A DNA stretch of 46,365 bases from an uncultured Rhodocyclaceae bacterium (GCA_900549295.1 URNG01000012.1:1-46365); one strand, 5' to 3'; shown: positions 1 to 8,774, counted from the first letter of the stretch. The notes: generated by a model from the letters alone, not told the origin. A program made the numbers and translations.

Positions 1-803
1 CGTCCAGCCCCGCCCGGGGCCGCCCCCCCAACCGGCCGCCGTTGCCCGCCACCGCGCCGCTCACCGCGCCTGCCGTCGGCGGCGCTGCGGCACCCGCCCG
101 GCCGGGGCAAGCCGACCCCGAGGAGCGCGGCAAGATCGACGCCGCCGGCATCACCGCGCCGCTGGATGCCGCCGGCCAGCCACTCAACACCAGCAAGAAC
201 GCCACCGTCAATTACGAACTGGATCGCACCATCCGCCACACCAAGCAGGGCATGGGTGCCATCCGCCGCCTGACCGCGGCCGTCGTCGTCAATCACCGCG
301 CCGGCACCGATGCCAAGACCGGCAAGGACATCACCCGCCCCCTGAGCGACGACGAAATGAAGCAGATCAACGATCTGGTGCGCGAAGCCATGGGCTTCAG
401 CCAAGCGCGCGGTGATTCGCTCTCGGTCGCCAACGCGCCATTCACTGCCAGCAGCAAGGACGAAATCAGCCTGCCGATCTGGAAAGACCCGGACAACATC
501 GGCTATGCGAAAGACCTGGTCAAATACCTGCTGATCGCCGCCATCATCGCCTTCCTCTATTTCAAGGTCATTCAACCCTCGTTGAAAACCATGTTCCCGG
601 AACCGGAAAAGGACGCCGACGACATCGCTGGCGTGGCCGGTGCCGCAGGCTCCGCGCAGATCGGCGGGGATGACGAGGAATACGAAGGCAGCGTGCAGAT
701 CGACCATTACGCCGCCAAGGTGCAGAAGGCGCGCGATCTGGCGCAAAGCGACCCGAAGGCGGTCGCCAACATCATCAGGGAGTGGATGAATGCCGGCACC
801 TGA
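1..803 (+). CDS. fliF: FliF, flagellar MS-ring protein (C-terminal part, cut by window start)
   Basis: FliF forms the inner-membrane MS ring on which the rotor switch and export apparatus are built. The reading frame is open from base 3 and no start is visible, so this is only the last roughly 265 residues of a protein normally near 550. The segment begins with a Pro/Ala-rich periplasmic stretch. It then has the second transmembrane helix (around YLLIAAIIAFLYFKVI, about bases 525-575) and an acidic cytoplasmic tail ending EWMNAGT, which in this family docks onto FliG. The stop lies inside fliG (14-base overlap), so the two are probably translationally coupled and made in matched amounts. Identification rests on the tail, the membrane segment and the position directly before fliG. 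Confidence 0.93.
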   Translation, partial: SSPARGRPPNRPPLPATAPLTAPAVGGAAAPARPGQADPEERGKIDAAGITAPLDAAGQPLNTSKNATVNYELDRTIRHTKQGMGAIRRLTAAVVVNHRAGTDAKTGKDITRPLSDDEMKQINDLVREAMGFSQARGDSLSVANAPFTASSKDEISLPIWKDPDNIGYAKDLVKYLLIAAIIAFLYFKVIQPSLKTMFPEPEKDADDIAGVAGAAGSAQIGGDDEEYEGSVQIDHYAAKVQKARDLAQSDPKAVANIIREWMNAGT

Positions 804-1791
804 AGAGGGTTTGGAAAAGAGCGCCACCCTGCTCATTGCGCTGGGTGAGGATCACGCAGCGGAAGTGCTCAAATTGCTCGGGCCGCGCGAAGTGCAGAAG
901 CTCGGCCACGCCATGGCGGGACTGCGCGCCGTGCCGCGCGCCACGGTGGAAGCCGTGCTCGACGAATTCCACAAACATGCGGAAGAAAAAGCCGCCATGC
1001 ACGTCGATACCGACAGCTACATCCGCTCGGTGCTGACCAAGGCGCTCGGCGACGACAAGGCGTCCAACCTCATCTCGCGCATCCTGCAAGGCGGCGAAAC
1101 CTCGGGCATCGAGGGGCTGAAGTGGATGGACGCGCAAACCGTCGCCGACCTCATCAAGAACGAACACCCGCAGATCATCGCCACCATTCTGGTACACCTC
1201 GAACACGATCACGCCAGCGAAATCCTCAATCATTTTTCCGAGCGCCTGCGTAACGATGTGGTGCTGCGCATCGCCACGCTGGAAGGCATACAGCCGGCGG
1301 CGCTGCGCGAATTGAACGAAGCCATGCTGCGCATCCTGTCCGGCTCGGCCAGCATGAAGCGCACCGCCATGGGCGGCGTGCGCACGGTGGCGGAAATTCT
1401 CAACTTCATCGGCACCACCAACGAAACATCGGTGGTGGACGCGATCCGCGAATACGACCCGGATCTGGCGCAGAAGATTCTCGACGAAATGTTCGTCTTC
1501 GAAAACCTCATGGACATCGACGATCGCTCGATCCAGATGATCCTGCGCGAGGTGCAATCCGATTCGCTCATCCTCGCGCTCAAGGGCGCTTCTCCGGAAT
1601 TGCGCGAAAAAATCTTCAAGAACATGTCGCAGCGCGCCGCCGAAATGCTGCGCGAGGATCTGGAATCGAAGGGGCCGGTGCGCCTTTCCGAAGTCGAAGC
1701 CGAGCAAAAGGAAATCCTCAAGGTGGTTCGCCGTCTGGCCGACGAGGGCCAGATCGTCCTGGGCGGCGCGGGCGGCGAGCAGATGATCTAA
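790..1791 (+). CDS. fliG: FliG, flagellar motor switch protein
   Basis: FliG is the rotor component that contacts the stator and generates torque. It sits between the FliF tail and the FliM/FliN C ring. The 333-residue length is typical. The N-terminal FliF-binding domain (KSATLLIALGEDHAAEVLK) is followed by the middle domain with the conserved EHPQ motif (KNEHPQIIATILVHLE, about residues 122-137) that binds FliM. The C-terminal domain holds the charged torque helix (residues about 270-300, with REKIFKNMSQRAAEMLREDL). The ATG at 790 is chosen because AGGGAG at 777-782 precedes it at good spacing and homology starts at once; it overlaps the end of fliF. fliH follows after three bases. Confidence 0.97.
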   Translation: MPAPEEGLEKSATLLIALGEDHAAEVLKLLGPREVQKLGHAMAGLRAVPRATVEAVLDEFHKHAEEKAAMHVDTDSYIRSVLTKALGDDKASNLISRILQGGETSGIEGLKWMDAQTVADLIKNEHPQIIATILVHLEHDHASEILNHFSERLRNDVVLRIATLEGIQPAALRELNEAMLRILSGSASMKRTAMGGVRTVAEILNFIGTTNETSVVDAIREYDPDLAQKILDEMFVFENLMDIDDRSIQMILREVQSDSLILALKGASPELREKIFKNMSQRAAEMLREDLESKGPVRLSEVEAEQKEILKVVRRLADEGQIVLGGAGGEQMI

Positions 1792-1794
1792 GCC

Positions 1795-2529
1795 ATGGCC
1801 GTCATTCCCAAAGAACAACTGGCGGGTGTCCAGCGCTGGCAGATCGGCGATTTTTCCGTCAGCGGCACAGCGCCGAAGGCCTCTCCCCTGCAACCCGCGC
1901 ACGCCGCGCCCCAAGCCGAAACCGAGCTGCCGCCCGAAGCCAGCGCCGAAGTTGACGCCGAAGCCGCGCCGGCACTGCCGACAGCGGCAGAAATCGAAGC
2001 GATCTACGCCCAGGCACAGCAGGAGGGTTACGCCGCCGGCCTCGAAACCGGCCGTAGCGAAGGCGAGCAGGCCGCGCGCGACGAAGCCGCCGCAGCGCGT
2101 CAGGAGGCGCTCGCCGGCATCGCCGCGCTCACCGTCGCCTGGCGTGACGCACTCGCCGCATTCGACCAGACCATTGCCGAACAAACCCTGGAAGTCGCCC
2201 TGGAAATCGCTTCGCAAGTGATCGGCAGCACCGTCAAAGTCCAGCCCGAACGAATCCTGCCGATTGTCCGCGAAGCCTTGCAGGCACTGCCTTTGCACCA
2301 CGGCCACATCAGCGCGCACGTGCATCCGGACGATCTCTCCGCCCTGCAGGAAGGCATCGGCCAGCTGGGCAGCATCGACCCGATCAAATGCATCGCCGAC
2401 CCCGGCCTCACACCGGGCAGTTGCCTGCTGCGCGCCGGGCACAGCGAAATTGACGCCACCTTGGACACCCGCTGGAAGCGCGTGCTGGAAAACATGGGAG
2501 TCGATGCCGAGCAATGGCTGCTGCGCTAG
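1795..2529 (+). CDS. fliH: FliH, export ATPase regulator / stator
   Basis: FliH is the cytoplasmic peripheral-stalk protein that binds the FliI ATPase and docks it to the C ring through FliN. The 244-residue protein has an Ala/Pro-rich variable N-terminus. A Gly-spaced helical part follows (AQQEGYAAGLETGRSEGEQAARDEAAA, bases about 2008-2095), carrying the AxxxG-type heptads typical of FliH. The C-terminal domain (ALEIASQVIGSTVKVQPERILPIVREAL) resembles the V/F-type ATPase E/delta subunit. The ATG lies three bases after the fliG stop and the end overlaps fliI by 16 bases, consistent with FliH-FliI co-expression. Sequence conservation in this family is low, so the call leans partly on position between fliG and fliI. 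Confidence 0.93.
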   Translation: MAVIPKEQLAGVQRWQIGDFSVSGTAPKASPLQPAHAAPQAETELPPEASAEVDAEAAPALPTAAEIEAIYAQAQQEGYAAGLETGRSEGEQAARDEAAAARQEALAGIAALTVAWRDALAAFDQTIAEQTLEVALEIASQVIGSTVKVQPERILPIVREALQALPLHHGHISAHVHPDDLSALQEGIGQLGSIDPIKCIADPGLTPGSCLLRAGHSEIDATLDTRWKRVLENMGVDAEQWLLR

Positions 2530-3926
2530 AACCCATCGCCCACGAAAAACGCTGGCACGATTTCCTCGAAAGCTGCCGCATCGCCGCCAGCAATGCCGCG
2601 CCGCTCTGGCCCTCGGGGCGGCTGACGCGCATCAACGGCCTGGTGATGGAAGCCTCCGGCCTGAAACTGCCGCTCGGCAGCACCTGCCACATCCACCCGG
2701 CTACCGGCGCGCCGGTGGAAGCCGAAGTCGTCGGCTTTGCCGGGGAAAAACTCTACCTGATGCCATCGGACGAAGTATTCGGACTCGCGCCCGGCGCGCG
2801 CGTCGTTCCCTTCGACGCCCCCAGCCCGCCGCCGCAGGTCGACCACCCCTCGCACCGCAAACGCCGCGCCATCGACCGCACCAAGCAGGTTCCCGTCGGC
2901 GAGGAATTACTTGGGCGCGTGGTCGATGGCGTCGGCCGCCCGCTCGACGATGCCGGACCGTTGCGCGTCGCGCAGGCGCGCTCGCTGCAAAGCCGCCCCT
3001 TCAACCCCATGCTGCGCGCCAACATCGAGCAGCCGCTGGACGTCGGCATCCGCGCCATCAACGGCATGCTCACCGTCGGCCGGGGACAGCGCATGGGGCT
3101 GTTCGCCGGCTCGGGCGTCGGCAAATCAGTGCTGCTCGGCATGATGGCGCGCTACACGGAGGCGGAAATCATCGTCGTCGGACTGATCGGCGAACGCGGG
3201 CGCGAAGTCAAGGAATTCATCGAGCAAATCCTCGGCGAAGAAGGGCTGCGCCGCGCCGTGGTCGTGGCCGCGCCCGCCGACACCGGCCCACTGATGCGCC
3301 TGCAGGGCGCGGCCTATGCCACGACCATCGCTGAGTATTTCCGCGATCAGGGCAAACACGTGCTGCTCATCATGGATTCGCTGACCCGTTACGCCATGGC
3401 GCAGCGTGAAATCGCGCTGGCCATCGGCGAGCCGCCGGCGACGCGCGGCTACCCGCCCTCGGTTTTCGCCCGCCTGCCGCAACTGGTGGAACGCACCGGC
3501 AACGGCCCGGTCGGCGGCGGTTCGATCACCGCCTTCTACACCGTGCTCGCCGAAGGCGACGACCAGCAAGACCCCATCGCCGACTCGGCCCGCGCCATTC
3601 TCGACGGCCACATCGTGCTCAACCGCAATCTGGCCGACGCCGGCCATTACCCGGCCATCGACATCGAGCAGTCGATCAGCCGCGCCATGGTCAGCCTGAT
3701 TACGCCGGAACACCTGGATCACATCCGTCGCTTCAAGGTGCTTTTTTCCCGCTACCAACGCTCGCGCGATCTGATTGCCGTCGGCGCTTACGTCCCCGGA
3801 TCGGACCCGGTACTCGATCAGGCGGTGGCCATGTACCCGGTCATGGAAGCTTTCCTGCAGCAGAAAATCAGCGAAAAATCCGATTTCGCCACCAGCGTCG
3901 CCCACCTGGCTGTCTTGTTCGGTTAA
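2514..3926 (+). CDS. fliI: FliI, flagellum-specific export ATPase
   Basis: FliI hydrolyses ATP at the base of the flagellar type III export gate to help unload substrates from chaperones. It is homologous to the F1 beta subunit. The 470-residue length is normal. The Walker A loop (FAGSGVGKS, bases about 3103-3129), the segment VVGLIGERGREVKEF, and the Walker B strand (HVLLIMDSLTRYAMAQREI, about 3358-3414) are all intact. The N-terminal domain carries the usual beta-barrel sequence (RINGLVMEASGLKLPLG). The start overlaps the last codons of fliH, and fliJ begins ten bases after the stop. FliH-FliI-FliJ form one complex, which fits the order. Confidence 0.97.
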   Translation: MAAALEPIAHEKRWHDFLESCRIAASNAAPLWPSGRLTRINGLVMEASGLKLPLGSTCHIHPATGAPVEAEVVGFAGEKLYLMPSDEVFGLAPGARVVPFDAPSPPPQVDHPSHRKRRAIDRTKQVPVGEELLGRVVDGVGRPLDDAGPLRVAQARSLQSRPFNPMLRANIEQPLDVGIRAINGMLTVGRGQRMGLFAGSGVGKSVLLGMMARYTEAEIIVVGLIGERGREVKEFIEQILGEEGLRRAVVVAAPADTGPLMRLQGAAYATTIAEYFRDQGKHVLLIMDSLTRYAMAQREIALAIGEPPATRGYPPSVFARLPQLVERTGNGPVGGGSITAFYTVLAEGDDQQDPIADSARAILDGHIVLNRNLADAGHYPAIDIEQSISRAMVSLITPEHLDHIRRFKVLFSRYQRSRDLIAVGAYVPGSDPVLDQAVAMYPVMEAFLQQKISEKSDFATSVAHLAVLFG

Positions 3927-3936
3927 CGATTAGACG

Positions 3937-4386
3937 ATGGCGCAGAATTTTGCCCTGCAACCCCTCCTGGAACTGATGCAGGAACGCACCGACGAAGCCA
4001 GCCGCCGCCTGGGCCAATTGATCGCTGCCGAACAAAACGCAAAAAAACAACTGACCCTACTGGAAGAGTACCGCGACGAATACGTCGAACGCCTGCGCCA
4101 GGCGACACTGGCCGGCACCACCCGGCAGATCATCGCCAACTACCAGGATTTTCTCAGGCGCATCGAGGAAGCCATCGAGCAACAAACCAGACAGGTGCAG
4201 CAAAGCGAAAACAACACCTTGCGCGGCCAGCAACACTGGCGGGCGCAAAACACCCGGCTGAAGGCCATTGACACCCTGGCCGTGCGCCACGAAGAAAAAC
4301 TGCGCAAGAACGAAGACAAGAAGGCACAAAAACTGCTTGACGAATTCACTACGCGCAAATTCTCCACCCCAAAAAACGAGAGTTGA
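3937..4386 (+). CDS. fliJ: FliJ, export complex coiled-coil protein
   Basis: FliJ is the small antiparallel coiled-coil protein that inserts into the FliI hexamer like the gamma subunit of F1 and contacts FlhA; it also helps recycle chaperones. The 149 residues are almost wholly helical and charged, rich in Gln, Glu, Arg and Lys (for example RLGQLIAAEQNAKKQLTLLEEYRDEY). There are no membrane segments and the length is typical. It starts ten bases after fliI and ends about 100 bases before fliK, where a sigma-54 promoter lies, so it should be the last gene of the fliFGHIJ unit. FliJ sequences diverge strongly; position and coiled-coil character carry the call. Confidence 0.92.
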   Translation: MAQNFALQPLLELMQERTDEASRRLGQLIAAEQNAKKQLTLLEEYRDEYVERLRQATLAGTTRQIIANYQDFLRRIEEAIEQQTRQVQQSENNTLRGQQHWRAQNTRLKAIDTLAVRHEEKLRKNEDKKAQKLLDEFTTRKFSTPKNES

Positions 4387-4426
4387 AGCACGCAGAAGCC
4401 GACGCAAGGCTTTTTGCCAGAAAAAT

Positions 4427-4441
4427 AGGCACACATTTTGC
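4427..4441 (+). promoter_or_regulatory. sigma-54 (RpoN) promoter for fliKLMNOPQR
   Basis: AGGCAC, five bases (ACATT) and TTGC match the sigma-54 -24/-12 consensus TGGCAC-N5-TTGC except at the first base. The site lies in the 103-base gap between fliJ and fliK, with its -12 element about 48 bases before the fliK ATG. That placement fits a class of middle flagellar promoters fired by an enhancer-binding protein of the FleQ/FlrC type. No such regulator gene is in this window. Confidence 0.8.
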
Positions 4442-4489
4442 TTGTTTTCAGCATCACCTTCAGCCAGTCACCTTGCCTGAGAAAACGCC

Positions 4490-5467
4490 ATGGAACTCTC
4501 CATCACCCCGCTCGCCTCCCTGCCTGGCGCCGCCACGAACGCATCGACCGACGCCGGCATGGAAAATATGGGCGGCAGCTTTGCCGCGCTGCTCGCGGGA
4601 CAAATCACTGGCCTGGAAGCACTCTTTCCTGGCGCAACGCCGTTGATCGATCCCGCCCTGATGGCGCTGCTTCCCGATAACGGCAAGACGTCCGGCAGCG
4701 CAGGCAAGCTGCCGCGCAACGATGAAGAAGTCACCAACATACTGGCCTCGCTGCCGCAACTGGCCAGCGACGGCCTGATCCCGGACGCCGATGCGGCCAA
4801 TGACGCTTCGATCGGCTCCGGAACGGGCAACAAAGGCAGCAGCGGCGAACTGCTCGCCCTGCTCACGCACGCACGCTCACCGCGCGCCGAAACGAGCGCC
4901 GGCACCGCCGCCCTGGCCGACACCCGCGCACTCACCGACGAAACGCCGCTGTCCACACAGACAGGCGCAGCGGCGCACACGGCTCGCCCCAGCGAACACA
5001 CCCCGGCCCCCGCGCAAAACACGCCCAGCATCACCGCCCCGCTACATGACAACAAATGGTCGCAGCAGCTTTCCGATCGCGTGCTGTGGCTGGCGCGCGG
5101 CGATATGCAGAGCGCCCAGATCAACATCACTCCCGCCCATCTCGGCCCGATCCAGATCAATCTGAGCCTCAACGGCGAGCAGATGAGCGCCCAGTTTGTC
5201 AGCGCCCATCAGGAAGTGCGCCAGGCGCTGGAAGATGCCTTGCCGCGTTTGCGGGAAATGCTCGCCGGTGCCGGCATCAACCTGGGACAGGCCAACGTCG
5301 GCTCGCAACAGCAGCAGCAAACCCAGGCGGAACAATTCACCGCCCGTGGCGATAGTTCCCGGCAGGGCGGGGATGGGGCTATACTTCCCGCCGACCAGCA
5401 AGGCACGGACATGACGCATGCCCGCCCCGTTCAGCGCGGACAGGGACTCGTCGATCTGTTTGCCTGA
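4490..5467 (+). CDS. fliK: FliK, hook-length control protein
   Basis: FliK is the secreted molecular ruler that stops hook growth and switches the export gate (via FlhB) from hook to filament substrates. At 325 residues it is on the short side for the family. Residues 1 to about 180 form a low-complexity, Ala/Ser/Thr/Pro-rich ruler region with no recognisable fold. The C-terminal substrate-specificity switch domain begins near NKWSQQLSDRVLWLARGDM, with the family signature QSAQINITPAHLGPIQINLS (about bases 5110-5170) and a downstream Q-rich tail. No transmembrane segment is seen. It is first in the fliK-R operon behind the sigma-54 site; the ATG at 4490 is the earliest sensible start in frame. 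Confidence 0.92.
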   Translation: MELSITPLASLPGAATNASTDAGMENMGGSFAALLAGQITGLEALFPGATPLIDPALMALLPDNGKTSGSAGKLPRNDEEVTNILASLPQLASDGLIPDADAANDASIGSGTGNKGSSGELLALLTHARSPRAETSAGTAALADTRALTDETPLSTQTGAAAHTARPSEHTPAPAQNTPSITAPLHDNKWSQQLSDRVLWLARGDMQSAQINITPAHLGPIQINLSLNGEQMSAQFVSAHQEVRQALEDALPRLREMLAGAGINLGQANVGSQQQQQTQAEQFTARGDSSRQGGDGAILPADQQGTDMTHARPVQRGQGLVDLFA

Positions 5468-5491
5468 CCAACCAGAAACCAGGGGAAACAC

Positions 5492-6052
5492 ATGGCAAAA
5501 GATGCCAAACCAGCCGAAACCGGTGATGCGCCGCCCAAAAAGAGCAAAAAACTGCTGATCATCATTGGCGCTGCCGTGCTGGTGCTAGCCATTCTCGCCG
5601 TTGCTGCCGTATTCCTGCTGAAATCCGGTCATTCCGACGACGACGAAGGCGACGATGAAATCGCCGAAGAAACCGTCAAAAAACCTGCCCGGAAAAAAGA
5701 CAAAGGCGCGCCGCCCGTCTTCGTCAGCCTGGACACGTTCACTGTCAACCTCGCCCCGGAAAACGGCGAGCAATACCTGCAGGTCATCATTTCCGTCGAA
5801 CTCGACAGCGCCGAATCGCAGACGCAGTTCACCGCCATGATGCCGCGTATCCGCAACAACGTAACCCTGCTTCTGTCCAGCAAGAAGGCTTCCGAACTGC
5901 AGCCCAAAGAAGGCAAGGAACAGCTCGCGCACCAGATCGCCGACGAAATCAACTCCGCCATCAATCCGCCGGCGCGCAACAAGCGCGGCGAAATGGTGCC
6001 GCCGGACGGGCCGGTGACTTCGGTGCTCTTCACCTCCTTCATCATCCAGTAA
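5492..6052 (+). CDS. fliL: FliL, flagellar basal-body-associated stator helper
   Basis: FliL is a single-pass inner-membrane protein that rings the MotA/B-type stator and supports torque under load. The 186 residues show a Lys-rich cytoplasmic head (KKSKKLL), one transmembrane helix (LIIIGAAVLVLAILAVAAVFLL, bases about 5558-5620), and an acidic then basic linker. A periplasmic stomatin-like domain follows (YLQVIISVELDSAESQTQFTAMMPRIRNNVTLLLSS) and the protein ends SVLFTSFIIQ, as FliL proteins usually do. It lies 24 bases after fliK and nine before fliM. Its partner stator proteins MotC and MotD are encoded at 22450-23990. Confidence 0.95.
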   Translation: MAKDAKPAETGDAPPKKSKKLLIIIGAAVLVLAILAVAAVFLLKSGHSDDDEGDDEIAEETVKKPARKKDKGAPPVFVSLDTFTVNLAPENGEQYLQVIISVELDSAESQTQFTAMMPRIRNNVTLLLSSKKASELQPKEGKEQLAHQIADEINSAINPPARNKRGEMVPPDGPVTSVLFTSFIIQ

Positions 6053-6061
6053 AAACGCGCC

Positions 6062-7078
6062 ATGGCCGGCGATTTTCTCTCTCAGGACGAAGTTGACGCC
6101 CTCCTGAAGGGCGTCACCGGGGAGACGGACGACCCGGAACAGGGCGGCGGCGAAGAAGCGAACATCCGCGCCTACAACCTGGGCACCCAGGAGCGCATCG
6201 TGCGCGGGCGCATGCCCACGCTCGAACTCATCAACGAGCGTTTCGCGCGCTACCTGCGCATCGGCCTGTTCAACTACATGCACCGCAACGCGGAAATTTC
6301 GGTCGGCCCGATCCGCGTCCAGAAATACAGCGAATTCATCCGCAATCTGGTCGTCCCCACCAACCTCAACCTGGTGGCCGCCAAACCGCTGCGCGGCACG
6401 GCGCTGTTCGTGTTCGACCCCAACCTCGTCTTTCTCGTGGTCGACAACATGTTCGGCGGCGACGGGCGCTTCCACACCCGCGTCGAAGGGCGCGACTTCA
6501 CCGCCACCGAGCAGCGCATCATCCAGGGACTGCTGGGCGTGGTGTTCACGGAATATTCAAAATCGTGGAAACCGGTGCATGACATCACTTTCGAGTACAT
6601 CCGCTCGGAAATGAACTCGCAGTTTGCCAACATCGCCACGCCGTCGGAAATCGTCGTGTCCACCTCCTTCACCGTGGAATTCGGCGGCGCGACGGCGGAC
6701 ATGCACATCTGCTTCCCCTATTCCATGCTGGAGCCGATCCGCGATCTGCTCTACAGCACCATGCAGAGCGACCAGCTCTCCACCGACAAGCGCTGGATCG
6801 GCACCCTGCGCCGCCAGTTGCAGGGCGCAGAGGTCGAAGTGGTGGCGCACCTCGGCTCCGGCGAAGTATCGCTGCGCGACATTCTCAAGCTCCAGCCGGG
6901 CGACGTGATCCCAATCGACATTGCCTCGCGCATCGAAGCCACGGTGGACGGCATCGCCCTGCTGGAATGCACCTACGGCCAGCAAAACGGCCAGTACGCG
7001 CTCCGTATCGAAAAATTCATCGCCAGCCCGGAGGGGGGCGCCGGCGAACCTGTTCCGGGAGACAAAAATGTCGGATGA
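6062..7078 (+). CDS. fliM: FliM, flagellar motor switch protein
   Basis: FliM forms the middle of the C ring and receives phosphorylated CheY, which flips the rotation sense. The N-terminus has the conserved CheY-binding peptide (FLSQDEVDALLKGV, residues about 5-18). A flexible acidic linker follows, then the CheC-like middle domain that binds FliG, then the C-terminal SpoA domain (DVIPIDIASRIEATVDGIALLE). The 338-residue length is typical. The last 11 bases overlap fliN, whose product forms a hetero-oligomer with the SpoA domain, so coupling is expected. The CheY that should bind here is encoded at 33282-33677. Confidence 0.97.
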   Translation: MAGDFLSQDEVDALLKGVTGETDDPEQGGGEEANIRAYNLGTQERIVRGRMPTLELINERFARYLRIGLFNYMHRNAEISVGPIRVQKYSEFIRNLVVPTNLNLVAAKPLRGTALFVFDPNLVFLVVDNMFGGDGRFHTRVEGRDFTATEQRIIQGLLGVVFTEYSKSWKPVHDITFEYIRSEMNSQFANIATPSEIVVSTSFTVEFGGATADMHICFPYSMLEPIRDLLYSTMQSDQLSTDKRWIGTLRRQLQGAEVEVVAHLGSGEVSLRDILKLQPGDVIPIDIASRIEATVDGIALLECTYGQQNGQYALRIEKFIASPEGGAGEPVPGDKNVG

Positions 7079-7514
7079 CATGGAAAACATCGACGCCAGC
7101 CAGAATCCTGTCGAAGAAGAACAAATCAGCGAGGACGACTGGGCGGCCGCCATGGCCGAGCAGGTCAGCGAAACTCCGGCCGCTGCCGCCGAGGCGCAGC
7201 CGGCGCACATCTTCCCCGCCTTCGACAGCCCGTCGGCAGGCGGCGGGGTGCTGAACGAACTCGACATGATTCTCGACATTCCCGTCCAGATCACGGTCGA
7301 ACTCGGGCGCACCAAGATCACCATCAAGAACCTCCTGCAACTGGCACACGGCTCGGTAGTCGAACTCGACGCCATGGCCGGCGAGCCGATGGACGTCCTG
7401 GTCAATGGCACCCTGATCGCGCAGGGCGAGGTGGTGGTGGTCAACGACAAGTTCGGTATCCGCCTGACCGACATCATCACGCCCTCCGAGCGCATGCGCA
7501 AAATCAACCGTTAA
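7068..7514 (+). CDS. fliN: FliN, flagellar motor switch protein
   Basis: FliN makes up most of the lower C ring, binds FliH to receive export cargo and takes part in switching. The 148-residue protein has an acidic, disordered N-terminus with a DDWAAAMAEQ motif (about residues 24-33), seen in many beta- and gamma-proteobacterial FliN proteins. The SpoA domain follows (LDMILDIPVQITVELGRTKITIKNLL to the end). The ATG at 7068 is chosen over an upstream in-frame ATG because a GGGAG box (bases about 7056-7060) precedes it and the upstream extension is the fliM shadow. It overlaps the fliM stop by 11 bases. A 98-base gap follows before fliO. Confidence 0.96.
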   Translation: MSDDMENIDASQNPVEEEQISEDDWAAAMAEQVSETPAAAAEAQPAHIFPAFDSPSAGGGVLNELDMILDIPVQITVELGRTKITIKNLLQLAHGSVVELDAMAGEPMDVLVNGTLIAQGEVVVVNDKFGIRLTDIITPSERMRKINR

Positions 7515-7612
7515 GATTCGCCGCCAGCGATCTACCTGACAGCCCGGGCGACACATTTCACGCTAAGATAGCGGCCATTCTTTTCTCGCCGCGTTTTCCC
7601 GCCGCGCCGCCC

Positions 7613-8032
7613 GTGCTGAATTTTCAGTCTCTCCTTGCCGGATTTTTCCTGCTGCATCCCCTCTTTGCCCGGGCGGCAGAAAATGCCGCGCCGGGTTTAT
7701 CGGCCAGCACCTACCTGCAGGCTACCCTGGGTCTGCTCTTCATCGTCGCCCTCTTGCTCGCGGCTGCCTGGGCAGCACGCAAGGTTTCCGGCGGCAAGGC
7801 GTTTGGCCAGGGCAACCTCAAGGTCGTCAGCGGCATTGCACTCGGTCCCAAGGAGCGCATCGTGCTCGTCGAGGTGGAAGATCAATGGTTGGTGATCGGC
7901 ATCGTGCCCGGCCAGATTCGCACCCTGCACCGTTTGCCGCGCGGCAGCTCGATCGATGACAACGGCCAGGCCATACCGCCCTTTGCCCAGTGGTTGCAGG
8001 CTTTACGCGAGCGCCGCCAAGATGCGCAATAA
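7613..8032 (+). CDS. fliO: FliO, flagellar export gate assembly protein
   Basis: FliO is a small membrane protein that helps assemble the FliP/FliQ/FliR core of the export gate. The 139 residues include an N-terminal hydrophobic segment (LLAGFFLLHPLFARA, possibly a signal sequence) and a transmembrane helix (LQATLGLLFIVALLLAAAWAA, about bases 7709-7771). A cytoplasmic domain follows with the family pattern LKVVSGIALGPKERIVLVEVEDQWLVIGI. The start is a GTG at 7613; no upstream ATG in frame fits better, so the exact start is less certain. The end overlaps fliP by 11 bases. Confidence 0.92.
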   Translation: MLNFQSLLAGFFLLHPLFARAAENAAPGLSASTYLQATLGLLFIVALLLAAAWAARKVSGGKAFGQGNLKVVSGIALGPKERIVLVEVEDQWLVIGIVPGQIRTLHRLPRGSSIDDNGQAIPPFAQWLQALRERRQDAQ

Positions 8033-8774
8033 ATTCACGGCCCCTTGCATCCTCGGCCTGCTGCTGGCATTGAGCGGCAGCGCGCTCGCGCAGACGCCCA
8101 TCCTGCCCGCACTGACCGCCACGCCGACCAGCGGCGGCGGCACCTCGTACACCCTGAGCATCCAGACGCTCCTGCTCATCACAGCGCTGGGTTTCATTCC
8201 GGCAATGATGCTGATGATGACGAGCTTCACCCGCATCGCCATCGTGCTGTCGCTGTTGCGCCACGCCATGGGCACGCAGACCGCGCCGTCCAATCAGATC
8301 ATCGTCGGCCTCTCGCTCTTTCTCACCTTTTTCGTCATGGCGCCGACTTTCGAACGCATTTACAGCGAAGCCTACGTGCCGCTCTCCGAGAGCCGCATCA
8401 ACGTGATGGAAGCGGGCGAGCGGGCTGTCGTGCCGCTGCGCGCCTTCATGCTCAAGCACACGCGGGAATCGGACATCGCGCTCTTTGCCAGCGTCGCCCG
8501 CATCGAAAAGATCGCCGGCCCGGAAGAAGTACCGCTGCGCATCCTCATTCCCTCCTTCGTCATCAGCGAGCTGAAAACCGCGTTCCAGATCGGTTTCGTG
8601 CTGTTCATTCCCTTCCTCATCATCGACATGGTGGTGGCCAGCATCCTGATGTCCATGGGCATGATGATGATGTCGCCCATCATGGTGGCGCTGCCCTTCA
8701 AGCTGATGCTGTTCGTCCTGGTCGACGGCTGGCATCTGGTCATCGGCTCACTCATCCAGACCTTCAACGTATGA
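8022..8774 (+). CDS. fliP: FliP, flagellar export gate protein
   Basis: FliP is the main channel-forming subunit (FliP5-FliQ4-FliR1) of the flagellar type III export gate. The 250-residue protein starts with a cleavable signal peptide, as is unusual but normal for FliP (CILGLLLALSGSALAQ). The signature regions TALGFIPAMMLMMTSFTRI and FIPFLIIDMVVASILMSMGMMMM (about bases 8608-8673) follow, with several transmembrane helices. The ATG at 8022 is preferred over an upstream in-frame ATG at 7956 because it places the signal peptide at the N-terminus. It overlaps the fliO end, and its stop overlaps the fliQ start (ATGA). Confidence 0.97.
   Translation: MRNKFTAPCILGLLLALSGSALAQTPILPALTATPTSGGGTSYTLSIQTLLLITALGFIPAMMLMMTSFTRIAIVLSLLRHAMGTQTAPSNQIIVGLSLFLTFFVMAPTFERIYSEAYVPLSESRINVMEAGERAVVPLRAFMLKHTRESDIALFASVARIEKIAGPEEVPLRILIPSFVISELKTAFQIGFVLFIPFLIIDMVVASILMSMGMMMMSPIMVALPFKLMLFVLVDGWHLVIGSLIQTFNV

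Noticed and set aside
775..2514. 579-codon open frame on the minus strand opposite fliG and fliH
   Set aside because: FliG and FliH on the other strand are certain, and the antisense product is a Phe/His/Arg-rich shadow with no family pattern.
7137..7166. DDWAAAM in FliN compared with the receptor tails DDDWAEF and DDEWEEF
   Set aside because: The FliN motif lacks the aromatic residue three places after Trp and is not at the C-terminus, so a CheR-type tether is not supported.
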